This document shows, one piece after another, positions 10,974 to 20,236 of a DNA stretch of 64,000 nucleotides; position 1 is the stretch's first letter, and the number at the start of each line of letters is the position of its first letter. The notes beneath the pieces are model-generated. The model made no database searches, was not told the origin of the DNA, and worked only from the letters and a program-made list of their open reading frames with translations. The translations under genes and the position numbers were made by a program. The stretch is taken from contig JAVTVJ010011239.1 in the NCBI GenBank assembly GCA_034509425.1, positions 29,587 through 93,586 of the forward strand, given 5' to 3'. The DNA comes from Eopsaltria australis (Eukaryota > Chordata > Aves > Passeriformes > Petroicidae).

Positions 10974-12884
10974 CTAGCTCTGGTTGTCATTTCTTTCTTG
11001 GGCGTACATGGTAGTGGTCCCCTCGAGGGGATTTAAGAGATCGTCTTCTCTTCTGTAATATCTGGCATCTCGGTCATGGGAGGCTGAGGCTACCTTCACT
11101 TTAGTAGACCCCCCGCCTCGGTTAGTATTTCCCTCTTTGAGTTGCTGTACTCGTGCTGCCAGGGTAGCAGTGGGTTTCCTATCCCTCTTCCTCATGTCTT
11201 CTCCATGGTCACACAGGAAGAACCACAGCTCAGATCGTGGGGTGTACCCTCTCTTCCTGGCTGGGGGGCGCTGGGTTCTGACTTTGGGGCTTGTGACTCG
11301 CACTGGTGCCGCACTCATCATCCTCATCTCCTCCCTCACCTCCCTCATCATCTCTTCTCTTAGGTCTTTGACCACAGCAGAGACCTGAGCCTGCATTGGG
11401 CCACTGATCATACTATCATAATTCCTGAGTTTGGTGGCTATGGAGCCCACTGTCTCTCGGTTGTCATCAGCATTAATTGTTGCAATGAAGATGGCGTATT
11501 GGTAGGGCGCTAGCTTTGCCAGATTCCACAACATTTGCCCTGTATACTTGACCTTGTCGGGGTCATTATCATGTTGTCCATCCCTCCCAAAGAGTACCTC
11601 TAATATTGCCACCTCCCTCAGCTGTTGGATTCCCTCCTCAGGAGTCTTCCATGGTCTTCTGTGATGATACTCCTGCATTCTCTCCCTGTTGACAAACCTC
11701 TTTCTTACACTTATTAAAAGCCCTTCCCAGAGAGACAGGGGCCCGTCGTCTCTTCCGAATACCTGATCAACTCCTGAGTCGTGGGACAAGGGTCCCATCT
11801 GCCTTGCCTCAATACTATCCAGCTGCACGCCCATACCCATAAGGTCCCAGACCCGAAGTAACCAGGTTGTAAAAGGCTCACGACCCCGTCGCACAATGTC
11901 TTTTCGTAGATTACGGAGACTGTCATTCCCCAGGGACTCGGTAGTGATTTCAATCCTTGGCCTCCCTACTGGTTGAGAGGGTCCTGCTTCCCCATCATTA
12001 CTCACTGGCTGCTCTGGTTTGACCTTAGTCTTCCTCTTTTCCACAGGGGCAACTGCTACTGGCTGTGGCTGCCCCTCTGATCTGACTGGAGCCTGAGCGG
12101 TGATAGCGTCCCTGGGTTCCTCTGCTGCCTCATTAGACTCTCCCTCTTGGGGGTACGGGAAGGGTTTCCCACCAGCTGGGCAAGTGTATTCCTTCAGCAC
12201 TTGGCCCATCTCGCGTATCTCTTTCACCAGGACTCCCACCCAATCCGGGTGGGTTGTTTCTGAGGTGGGTTGTGGGACCGGGTCAGACTCTGTAGCAACA
12301 TCCCTAGTGTCTGGGGCAATGTCAGGTTCTGGGATGGTGTCTCTAGTTTCTGGGGCCATGTCAGGTTCTGTGGCTACATCCCTAGTCTCTGGGGCCGTGT
12401 CAGGTTCTGTGGCAGCATCCCTAGTCTCTGGGGCCGTGTCAGGTTCTGGGGCCCCATCCCTATTGTCTGGGGTAGATGTCAGAGGGGCTATCTGAGTCAG
12501 ACCCCCCTCATCCCTGAATGCTAAATACAGCAGGCCTATCAGCAACACCAGCCACTGTATGGTATCATTAGCATTTAGAGAAGATTCGAACTCTTCAAAG
12601 ATTGGCGGGATAGGCCCAAAGAGCTGGGTGAAGGGTTGTGAGAACATTTCTTTTGGTGTCACTTCCTCGCAGTAGGTACCATTATTAAAGTAACCCTGAA
12701 AACATGTCATTAGTGTGTGGTAGCTGTGAATCCACATGCCTGCCTTCCAGAGGAAGTTGAAAATCCATGAATTCCTCACCTTATTGACCCATGACACAAA
12801 CTGTATAACAGCCACTGTAGCCTTAGTTATAGGGCCCATGTTTAGATATGGGGCTGCAAATGGGAGAGAAACAGCTGTGACCAC
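10974..12884 (-). CDS. ERV-L gag, copy B, open reading frame of 636 residues
   Basis: Retroviral structural polyprotein, open from 12884 to a TAG at 10974-10976. The N-terminus lacks the first 35 residues seen in copy C: the upstream sequence reaches a stop, so the listed start is the first ATG. The order is a hydrophobic N-terminus, a second hydrophobic stretch (QWLVLLIGLLYLAF), four 13-residue acidic repeats, a Pro/Lys linker and a largely helical C-terminal half with a charged Glu/Met/Arg-rich segment before the end. No zinc knuckle is present. Whether it is expressed cannot be told from sequence. Confidence 0.8.
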   Translation of the reverse strand: MVTAVSLPFAAPYLNMGPITKATVAVIQFVSWVNKVRNSWIFNFLWKAGMWIHSYHTLMTCFQGYFNNGTYCEEVTPKEMFSQPFTQLFGPIPPIFEEFESSLNANDTIQWLVLLIGLLYLAFRDEGGLTQIAPLTSTPDNRDGAPEPDTAPETRDAATEPDTAPETRDVATEPDMAPETRDTIPEPDIAPDTRDVATESDPVPQPTSETTHPDWVGVLVKEIREMGQVLKEYTCPAGGKPFPYPQEGESNEAAEEPRDAITAQAPVRSEGQPQPVAVAPVEKRKTKVKPEQPVSNDGEAGPSQPVGRPRIEITTESLGNDSLRNLRKDIVRRGREPFTTWLLRVWDLMGMGVQLDSIEARQMGPLSHDSGVDQVFGRDDGPLSLWEGLLISVRKRFVNRERMQEYHHRRPWKTPEEGIQQLREVAILEVLFGRDGQHDNDPDKVKYTGQMLWNLAKLAPYQYAIFIATINADDNRETVGSIATKLRNYDSMISGPMQAQVSAVVKDLREEMMREVREEMRMMSAAPVRVTSPKVRTQRPPARKRGYTPRSELWFFLCDHGEDMRKRDRKPTATLAARVQQLKEGNTNRGGGSTKVKVASASHDRDARYYRREDDLLNPLEGTTTMYAQERNDNQS

Positions 12885-13005
12885 TTGTCATACGAACCGG
12901 AATAAGCTAGACCACATGGTGCAACCTAATGAGGTTCTTATATCTAGCACACAAAGAACTGCGTTACTCAAGAACTGTTATCCTTTTTCCTCTCTATGCC
13001 CTCGT

Positions 13006-13024
13006 GCCCCACCGTTGGGCGCCA
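13006..13024 (-). other. Primer-binding site of ERV-L copy B (tRNA-Lys-like)
   Basis: On the - strand, TGGCGCCCAACGGTGGGGC lies five bases after the LTR end. It matches the 3' end complement of tRNA-Lys apart from one extra G. Confidence 0.65.
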
Positions 13025-13029
13025 AAATC

Positions 13030-13927
13030 TGTCCTGGTTTGAAGGACAGGTGTCTGTTAAGGAAGGCAGGAGCCTCTCTTGGAATGGGAAACTGTAACCC
13101 CTCTCTCTCCGAATTATTATAAATTTGAAATCAAGAGGCTCTCAGGCGAAGATATGGAAATAGGAATAACAGTTTTTTACAACTATCTAAAACAAGGATA
13201 ACAAATAACAACAACTATAACGTCGACCAACAAACAGAACCAGAAACTCAGTGGCAGCCTGCTTGGCTTCAGGCACCTTTTCCTTTTGGTGCAGTTCCAG
13301 TCACAGCCTGCAGGGGCGCTCTGGGTGCGGTGATTCCCCGGTGGCTGCAGGGGTGCTCCGGCGTGAGTTCAGGTGGCACACGGCAATGGCGACAGCCCGA
13401 AGCACGGAGGGATGGAGGAGAGCCCTTGCTCTACAGACTCTCGGGAGGGGGGGGGCAGCTGGTGTCGGTGCTGCAGCAGGATCTCCGGACATAGGGAGCT
13501 GGGACGGTAAGGGGTCTCCACGTGCAACGAAAAAACCCCGCTACGATGTAGCGGAGAAAAACTCAGAGCGGGCTGGTGGCAGGCCGGTCGGCTCCGGTTG
13601 GAGTAGAGGGTAGAGACTCACAGCAGACAGAATGGCAGCTCCGCGCTGGCTTCTCAGGGGCCGTGGGTTCAGCAGACAGCAGCTCTGACCGTCCAGCTCC
13701 GAGGGTCCCGAGCAAGAGAGCGTGACTTCCCTCTGCCCTTGCTTTTCAGTCTCTCCAAATCTCGCGTTGCCAGGCGCTGCTTCTATGAGGGGCAATTTTG
13801 CCCCACCCTGCCAAGGAGAAAGGCTACAGCCTTGTGCTTTGTTTCTCTTAAGTACCCAGTCATTTGTGTCTTAGCAACCCATGGGAGAAAAATTCCTGAG
13901 GAAAAGAACTAGATCCAACCTTCAACA
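13030..13927 (-). repeat. ERV-L LTR (898 bp) shared by copies B and C
   Basis: One side adjoins the primer-binding site of copy B and the other adjoins the purine-rich tract of copy C. It therefore serves both proviruses, the hallmark of a tandem array formed through LTRs. Confidence 0.9.
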
Positions 13928-14036
13928 TTCTCCACTCCGAATTTTTTTTCTCATGCAAACACCTTACATCAAATTTAAACCTTCGAGGTATATACATACA
14001 TGCAGATACAGATACAAGCGCAGTGTCATAAGTAGT

Positions 14037-17000
14037 TCACTCTAAAACAAGATCTCCTTGAGGTATGCATCGGGTCTCTCCATCCCTTTGCATCACCCAC
14101 CAGGTGCAGCCCGGTCCCTGGGCAAAGACAACCCCCCGGATGCGATTGTTTTTACTTGAGGCAGAGTTTACCCAAACAGTCTTTCCTAGCATACCTCTCA
14201 TGTGTACTGCTGGAACTTTATCTCTATCTGTTGTTCGCAAGGGGTCAGAGTGGGCAGGCCCGGCCCGGCTGGAGGAACCTCGGGTGTTCACTAACCATGT
14301 GGCTTTTGCCAAATTAGCCTCCCAGTTCTTGAACGTTCATCTACTCAGTGCTTTGAAGGTGGTTTTGAGCAGGCCATTGTACCGTTCATGTTTCCCAGCT
14401 GCTGGTGCATGATAAGGGATATGGTACACCCACTCGATGCCATGTTCCCTAGCCCAGGTGTTTATAAGGCTATTTTTGAAGTGAGTCCTATTGTCAGATT
14501 CAATTCTCTCAGGGGTACTATGTCTCCAAAGAACCTGTTTTTCGAGGCCCAGGATGGTGTTCCGGGCAGTGGCATGAGGCACAGGGTAGGTCTCCAGCCA
14601 TCCTGTGGTGGCTTCTACCATTGTGAGAACGTAGTGCTTGCCTTGGCGGGTTTGGGGCAGTGTGATGTAATCAATCTGCCAAGCCTCTCTATACTTATAT
14701 TTGGACCACTGTCCACCATACTATAGAGGCTTTACCCGCTTGGCTTGTTTGATCGCGGCGCACGTCTCACAATCATGGATCACCTGGGAGATATTGTCTA
14801 TGGTTAGGTCCACCCCTCAGTCTCGTGCCCACTTATAGGTGGCATCTCTGCCCTGGTGGCCTGAGGCATCATGGGCCCATCGGGCTAGGAACAGCTCCCC
14901 TTTGTGTTGCCAGTCTAAATCTATCTGTGCCACCTCTATCTTTGCAGCATGTTCTACCTGCATGTTGTTCTGGTGTTCCTCATTAGCTCGGCTCTTAGGG
15001 ACATGGGCGTCTACATGGCGGACCTTTACGGGTAGCTTCTCTACCCGAGTGGCAATGTCTTTCCATTCATCAGCTGCCCAGATTGGCTTTCCTCTACGCT
15101 GCCAGTTGGCCTTTTTCCACCTTTCCAGCCAACCCCATAGAGCATTGGCTACCATCCACGAATCGGTGTAGAGATAGAGCTTTGGCCACTTCTCTCTTTC
15201 AGCAATGTCCAGGGCCAGCTGAACAGCTTTGAGTTCAGCAAATTGGCTCGACTCACTTTCTCCTTCAGTGGCTTCTGCAACTTGTCGTGTGGGGCTCCAC
15301 ACAGCTGCTTTCCACTTCCGGTTCATCCCTATGATGCGACAGGAACCATCAGTGAAAAGGGCGTAGCACTTTTCTTCATCTAGCAGTTGATTATATGGTG
15401 GAGCTTCCTCAGCCCGGGTCACTTGTTCTTGCTCCTCTTCATCAGTGAGACCAAAACTCTCACCTTCTGGCTAGTTCGTAATTATTTCTAGGATCCCAGG
15501 GCGGTTCGGATTTCCAATGCGGGCGCGCTGTGTGATAAGTGCGATCCACTTACTCCATGTGGCATCGGTGGCGTGGTGGGTAGAGGGAGCCTTTCTTTTA
15601 AACATCTACCCCAGCACTGGTAGTCGAGGTGCCAGGAGGAGTTGTGCTTCAGTGCCAATTACCTCGGAGGCGGCTTGAACTCCTTCATAGGCGGCCAAGA
15701 TTTCCTTCTCTGTGGGGGTGTAGTTGGCTTCAGACCCTCTGTAACTCTGGCTCCAGAATCGCAGCAGTCGGCCTCGAGTCTCTCCAGGCACCTTCTGCCA
15801 AAGGCTCCAGGACAAGCCCTTGTTCCCGGCTGCAGAGTAAAGCACATTCCTCACCTCTGGTCCCGTCCTTACTGGGCCAAGCGCTACTGCATGAGCGATC
15901 TCCTGCTTGATCTGGGCAAACGCTTGTTGCTGTTCAGGGCCCCAGTGAAAATTGTTCTTCTTGCGGGTGACTAGGTAGAGAGGGCTCACAATTTGGCTGT
16001 ACTCTGGAATGTGCATCTTCCAAAAACCTATGGCCCCTAGGAAAGCTTGAGTTTCTTTTTTGTTAGTTGGCGGAGACATCGCAGTGATCTTATTGATGAC
16101 CTCCGTGGGAATCTGGCGCCGTCTATCTTGCCATTTTACCCTCAAGAACTGGATCTCTCGAGCAGGTCCCTTGACTTTGCTTTTCTTGATGGCAAAACCG
16201 GCTTCCAGGAGGATCATGATGATCTTCTCTCCTTTCTCAAATACCTCTGCTGCCATGTTCCCCCACACAATGATGTCATTGATGTATTGGAGATGCTCTG
16301 GAGCCTCACCCTTTTCCAGTGCAGCCTGGATCAGTCCATGGCAGATCATGGGGCTGTGCCTCCACCCCTGGGGTAACCGATTCCAGGTATATTGCACACC
16401 CCTCCAGGTGAAGGCAAACTGGGGCCTGCACTCTGCTGCCAGAGGGATGGAGAAGAACGCATTGGCGATGTCAATGGTGGCATACCATTTTGCTGCCTTG
16501 GACTCCAGCTCGTACTGGAGCTCCAGCATGTCTGGCACAGCAGCACTCAATGGTGGAGTCACTTCATTCAAGCCACAATAGTCTACAGTCAATCTCCATT
16601 CCCCGTCAGACTTGTGCACAGGCCAGATGGGGCTGTTGAAGGGTGAGTGGGCTTTACTGACCACTCTTTGGCTTTCCAGGTCGCGGATCATCTTGTGGAT
16701 GGGGATCACGGCGTCTCGATTCGTCCGGTACTGCCGGCGGTGCACTGTCGAGGTGGCAATTGGCACTTGTTGCTTTTTTACTCTCAGGAGTCCCACTGCA
16801 TTTGGATTTTCCGATAGTCCAGGCAAGGTGTTCAGTTGCCTGATGCCCTCTGCCTCCACAGCCGCTATTCCGAAAGCCCACCTGAGTCCCTTTTGGTCTT
16901 TGTAATAGCCATTCCGGAGGAAGTCTATGCCCAGAATACATGGGGCCTCTGGACCAGTCACAATGGGGTGTTTCTGCCACTCCTTCCCGGTCAGGCTCAC

Positions 17001-17219
17001 CTCGGCTTCCAACAAAGTTAATTGCTGTGATCCCCCTGTCACCCCGGCAATAGAAACAGGTTCTGTCCCCACATGTCTTGATGGAATTAAGGTACACTGC
17101 GCACCAGTATCAACCAACGCTTCATATCTTTGTGGCTCTGATGTGCCAGGCCATCGGATCCACACTGTCCAAAAGACTCGGTTTTCCCATGCCTCTTCCT
17201 GGCTAGAGGCAGGGCCCCT
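14037..17219 (-). pseudogene. ERV-L pol, copy C, longest open stretch 519 residues, catalytic Asp lost
   Basis: Pol follows gag in frame after a single TAG. The protease-RT-RNase H part is open from 17219 to the stop at 15606-15608 and includes DTGAQ (about 17105), the NRLPQG fingers/palm motif (about 16370) and YIND (about 16280) where copies A and B have YIDD. The first catalytic Asp of RT is therefore Asn. RNase H with FTDGSC and YTDSW follows in 14817-15422, and integrase to 14037, with further stops including one at about 14336. Copy C lacks the RT stop and frameshift shared by A and B. Confidence 0.8.
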
Positions 17220-19235
17220 CTAGCTCTGGTTGTCATTTCTTTCTTGGGCGTACATGGTAGAGGTCCCCTCGAGGGGATCTAAGAGATCGTCCTCTCTTCT
17301 GTAATATCTGGCATCTCGGTCACGGGAGGCTGAGGCTACCTTCACTTTAGTAGACCCCCCGCCTCGGTTAGTATTCCCCTCCTTGAGTTGCTGTACCCGT
17401 GCTGCCAGGGCAGCAGTGGGTTTCCTATCCCACTTCCTCATGTCTTCTCCGTGATCACACAGGAAGAACCACAGCTCAGATCGTGGGGTGTACCCTCTCT
17501 CCCTGGCTGGGGGGCGCTGGGCTCTGACTTTGGGGCTTGTGACTCGCACTGGTGCTGCACTCATCAACCTCATCTCCTCCCTCACCTCTCTCATCATCTC
17601 CTCTCTGAGGTCTTTGACCACAGCAGGGACCTGAGCCTGTATTGGGCCACTGATCATACTATCATAATTCCTGAGTTTGGTGGCTATGGAGCCCACTGTC
17701 TCTCGGTTGTCATCAGCATTAATTGTTGCAATGAAGATGGTGTATTGGGAGGGCCCTAGCTTTGCCAGATTCCACAACATTTGCCCTGTACACTTGACCT
17801 TGTCGGGGTCATTATCATGTTGTCCATCCCTCCCAAAGAGTACCTCCAATATTGCCACCTCCCTCAGCTGTTGGATTCCCTCTTCAAGGGTCTTCCATGG
17901 TCTTCTATGATGGTACTCCTGCATTCTCTCCCTGTTGACAAACCTCTCTCTTACACTTATTAAAAGCCGTTCCCAGAGAGACAGGGGCCCGTCGTCTCTT
18001 CCGAATACCTGATCTACCCCCGAGTCGTGGGACAAGGGTCCCAGCTGCCTTGCCTCGATACTATCCAGCTGCACACCCATACCCATAAGGTCCCAGACCC
18101 GAAGTAACCAGGTTGTAAAAGGCTCATTACCCCGTCGCACAATGTCTCTTCGTAGATTACGGAGACTGTCATACCCCAGGGACTCAGTAGTGATTTCAAT
18201 CCTTGGCCTCCCTACTGGTTGAGAGGGTCCTGCTTCCCCATCATTACTCACTGGCTGCTCTGGTTTGACCTTAGTCTTCCTCTTTTCCACAGGGGCAACT
18301 GCTACTGGCTGTGGCTGCCCCTCTGATCTGATTGAAGCCTGAGCAGTGATAGTGTCCCTGGGTTCCTCTGCTGCCTCATTAGACTCTCCCTCTTTGGGGT
18401 AGGGGAAGGGTTTCCCGCCAGCTGGGCAAGTGTATTCCTTCAGCACTTGGCCCATCTCGCGTATCTCTTTCACCAGGACTCCCACCCAATCCGGGTGGGT
18501 TGTTTCTGAGGTGGGTTGTGGGACCGGGTCAGACTCTGTAGCAACATCCCTAGTGTCTGGGGCACTGTCAGGTTCTGGGATGGTGTCCCTAGTTTCTGGG
18601 GCCATGTCAGGTTCTGTGGCTACATCCCTAGTCTCTGGGGCCATGTCAGGTTCTATGGCAGCATCCCTAGTTTCCGGGGCCAGGTCAGTTTCTGTGGCAG
18701 CATCCCTAGTCTTTGGGGCCGTGTCAGGTTCTGGGGCCCCATCCCTATTGTCTGGGGTAGATGTCAGAGTGGCTATCCAAGTCAGAGCCCCCTGATCCCT
18801 GAATGCTAAATAGAGCAGGCCTATCAGCAACACCAGCCACTGTATGGTATCATTAGCATCTAAAGAAGATTTGAACCCCTCAAAGATTGGCGGGATAGGC
18901 CCAAAGAGCTGGGTGAAGGGTTGTGAGAACATTTCTTTTGGTGTCACTTCCTCGCAGTAGGTAACATTATTAAAGTAACCCTGAAAACATGTCATTAGTG
19001 TGTGGTAGCTGTGAATCCACATGCCTGCCTTCCAGAGGAAGTTGAAAATCCATGAATTCCTCACCTTATTGACCCATGACACAAACTGTATAACAGCCAC
19101 TGTAGCCTTAGTTATAGGGCCCATGTTTAGATATGGGGCTGCAAATGGGAGAGAAACAGCTGTGACCACTTGCCATACGAACCGGAATAAGCAAGACCAC
19201 ATGGTGCAACCTAATGAGGTTCCTATATCCAGCAC
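17220..19235 (-). CDS. ERV-L gag, copy C, open reading frame of 671 residues
   Basis: This is the longest gag in the window. Residues about 10-36 form a hydrophobic, signal-anchor-like stretch. Residues about 131-146 (QWLVLLIGLLYLAF) look like a second membrane-spanning segment. Five 13-residue acidic repeats lie at about 168-235, then a basic/Pro linker and a C-terminal capsid-like helical half. No Cys-His zinc knuckle is present. The ORF ends at TAG 17220-17222 and the following frame stays open into protease, so a Gag-Pol product would need stop readthrough rather than frameshifting. The start used is the first in-frame ATG, about 55 bp inside the primer-binding site. Confidence 0.82.
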   Translation of the reverse strand: MLDIGTSLGCTMWSCLFRFVWQVVTAVSLPFAAPYLNMGPITKATVAVIQFVSWVNKVRNSWIFNFLWKAGMWIHSYHTLMTCFQGYFNNVTYCEEVTPKEMFSQPFTQLFGPIPPIFEGFKSSLDANDTIQWLVLLIGLLYLAFRDQGALTWIATLTSTPDNRDGAPEPDTAPKTRDAATETDLAPETRDAAIEPDMAPETRDVATEPDMAPETRDTIPEPDSAPDTRDVATESDPVPQPTSETTHPDWVGVLVKEIREMGQVLKEYTCPAGGKPFPYPKEGESNEAAEEPRDTITAQASIRSEGQPQPVAVAPVEKRKTKVKPEQPVSNDGEAGPSQPVGRPRIEITTESLGYDSLRNLRRDIVRRGNEPFTTWLLRVWDLMGMGVQLDSIEARQLGPLSHDSGVDQVFGRDDGPLSLWERLLISVRERFVNRERMQEYHHRRPWKTLEEGIQQLREVAILEVLFGRDGQHDNDPDKVKCTGQMLWNLAKLGPSQYTIFIATINADDNRETVGSIATKLRNYDSMISGPIQAQVPAVVKDLREEMMREVREEMRLMSAAPVRVTSPKVRAQRPPARERGYTPRSELWFFLCDHGEDMRKWDRKPTAALAARVQQLKEGNTNRGGGSTKVKVASASRDRDARYYRREDDLLDPLEGTSTMYAQERNDNQS

Positions 19236-19289
19236 AGAAAAACTGCGTTACTCAAGAACTGTTATCCTTCTTCCCCTTGATGCCCTCGT

Positions 19290-19307
19290 GCCCCACCGTT
19301 GGGCGCC
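19290..19307 (-). other. Primer-binding site of ERV-L copy C (tRNA-Lys-like)
   Basis: It has the same GGCGCCCAACGGTGGGGC sequence and spacing to the LTR end as in copy B. Confidence 0.65.
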
Positions 19308-19312
19308 AAAAT

Positions 19313-20236
19313 CTGTCCTGGTTTGAAGGACAGGTGTCTGTTAAGGAAGGCAGGAGCCTCCCTTGGGATGGGAAAATGTAACCCCTCTCCCTCCGAATTA
19401 TTATAAATTTGAAATCAAGAGGCTCTCAGGCAAAGATATGGGAATAGGAATAACAGTTCTTTACTACTATCTAAAACAAAGGATAACAAATAACAACAAC
19501 TATAACGTTAACTAACAAACAGAACCAGAAACCCAGTGGCAGCCTGCTCGGCTTCAGGCACCTTTTCCCTTCGGTGCAGTTCCAGTCACAGCCTTCAGGG
19601 GCGCTCTGGGTGCGGTGATTCCCCGGTGGCTGCAGGGGCGCTCTGGGTGTGGTGATTCCCCGGTGGCTGCAGGGGCGCTCCGGCGTGAGCTCAGGTACCA
19701 CACGGCAATGGCGACTGCCCGAAGCACGGAGGGATGGAGGAGAGCCCTTGCTCCACAGACCCTCGGGAGGGGCAGCTGGTGTTGGTGCCACAGCAGGATC
19801 CCCGGACACAGGGAGCTGGGACGGTAAGGGGTCTCCACGTGCAGGGAAAAACCCCGCTACAATGTAGCGGAGAAAGCGGGCTGGTGGCAGGCAGGTCGGC
19901 TCCGGATGGGGCAGAGGGCAGAGACTCACAGCAGACAGACCGGCAGCTCCGCGCTGGCTTCTCAGGGGCCGTGGGTTCAGCAGACAGCAGCTCTGACCGT
20001 CCAGCTCCGAGGGTCCTGAGCAAGAGGGCGTGACCTCCCCCCTGCCCTTGCTTTTCAGTCTCTCCAAATCTCGCGTTACCAGGCTCTGCTTCCGTGAGGG
20101 GCAATTTTGCCCCACCCTGCCACGGAGAAAGGCTCTACCCTTGTGCTTTGTTTCTCTTAAGTACCCAGTCATTTGTGTCCTAGCAACCCATGGGAGAAAA
20201 ATTCCTGAGGAAAAGAACTAGATCCAACCTTCAACA
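19313..20236 (-). repeat. ERV-L LTR (924 bp), 5' LTR of copy C
   Basis: It shares the TGTTGAAGG...GGACA ends with the other two LTRs but is clearly more diverged. It carries a tandem duplication of a 37-bp unit near 19607-19680 that the others have once. Its U3 end directly abuts the truncated ERVK pol at 20237. Confidence 0.85.

Larger units (their letters stand above)
6784..20236 (-). mobile_element. Tandem ERV-L proviruses B and C on the - strand: LTR-B-LTR-C-LTR
   Basis: Three LTRs alternate with two internal regions of 5348 and 5385 bp. The central LTR (13030-13927) serves as 5' LTR of B and 3' LTR of C. Each internal region runs PBS, gag, pol, purine-rich tract on the - strand, with no env. 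The outer flanks (GTTGC at the left, CTGGG at the right) do not form a target duplication, so the array is not one clean integration. LTR-LTR recombination, or duplication of one provirus, is the simplest origin of a shared-LTR array. Confidence 0.85.
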
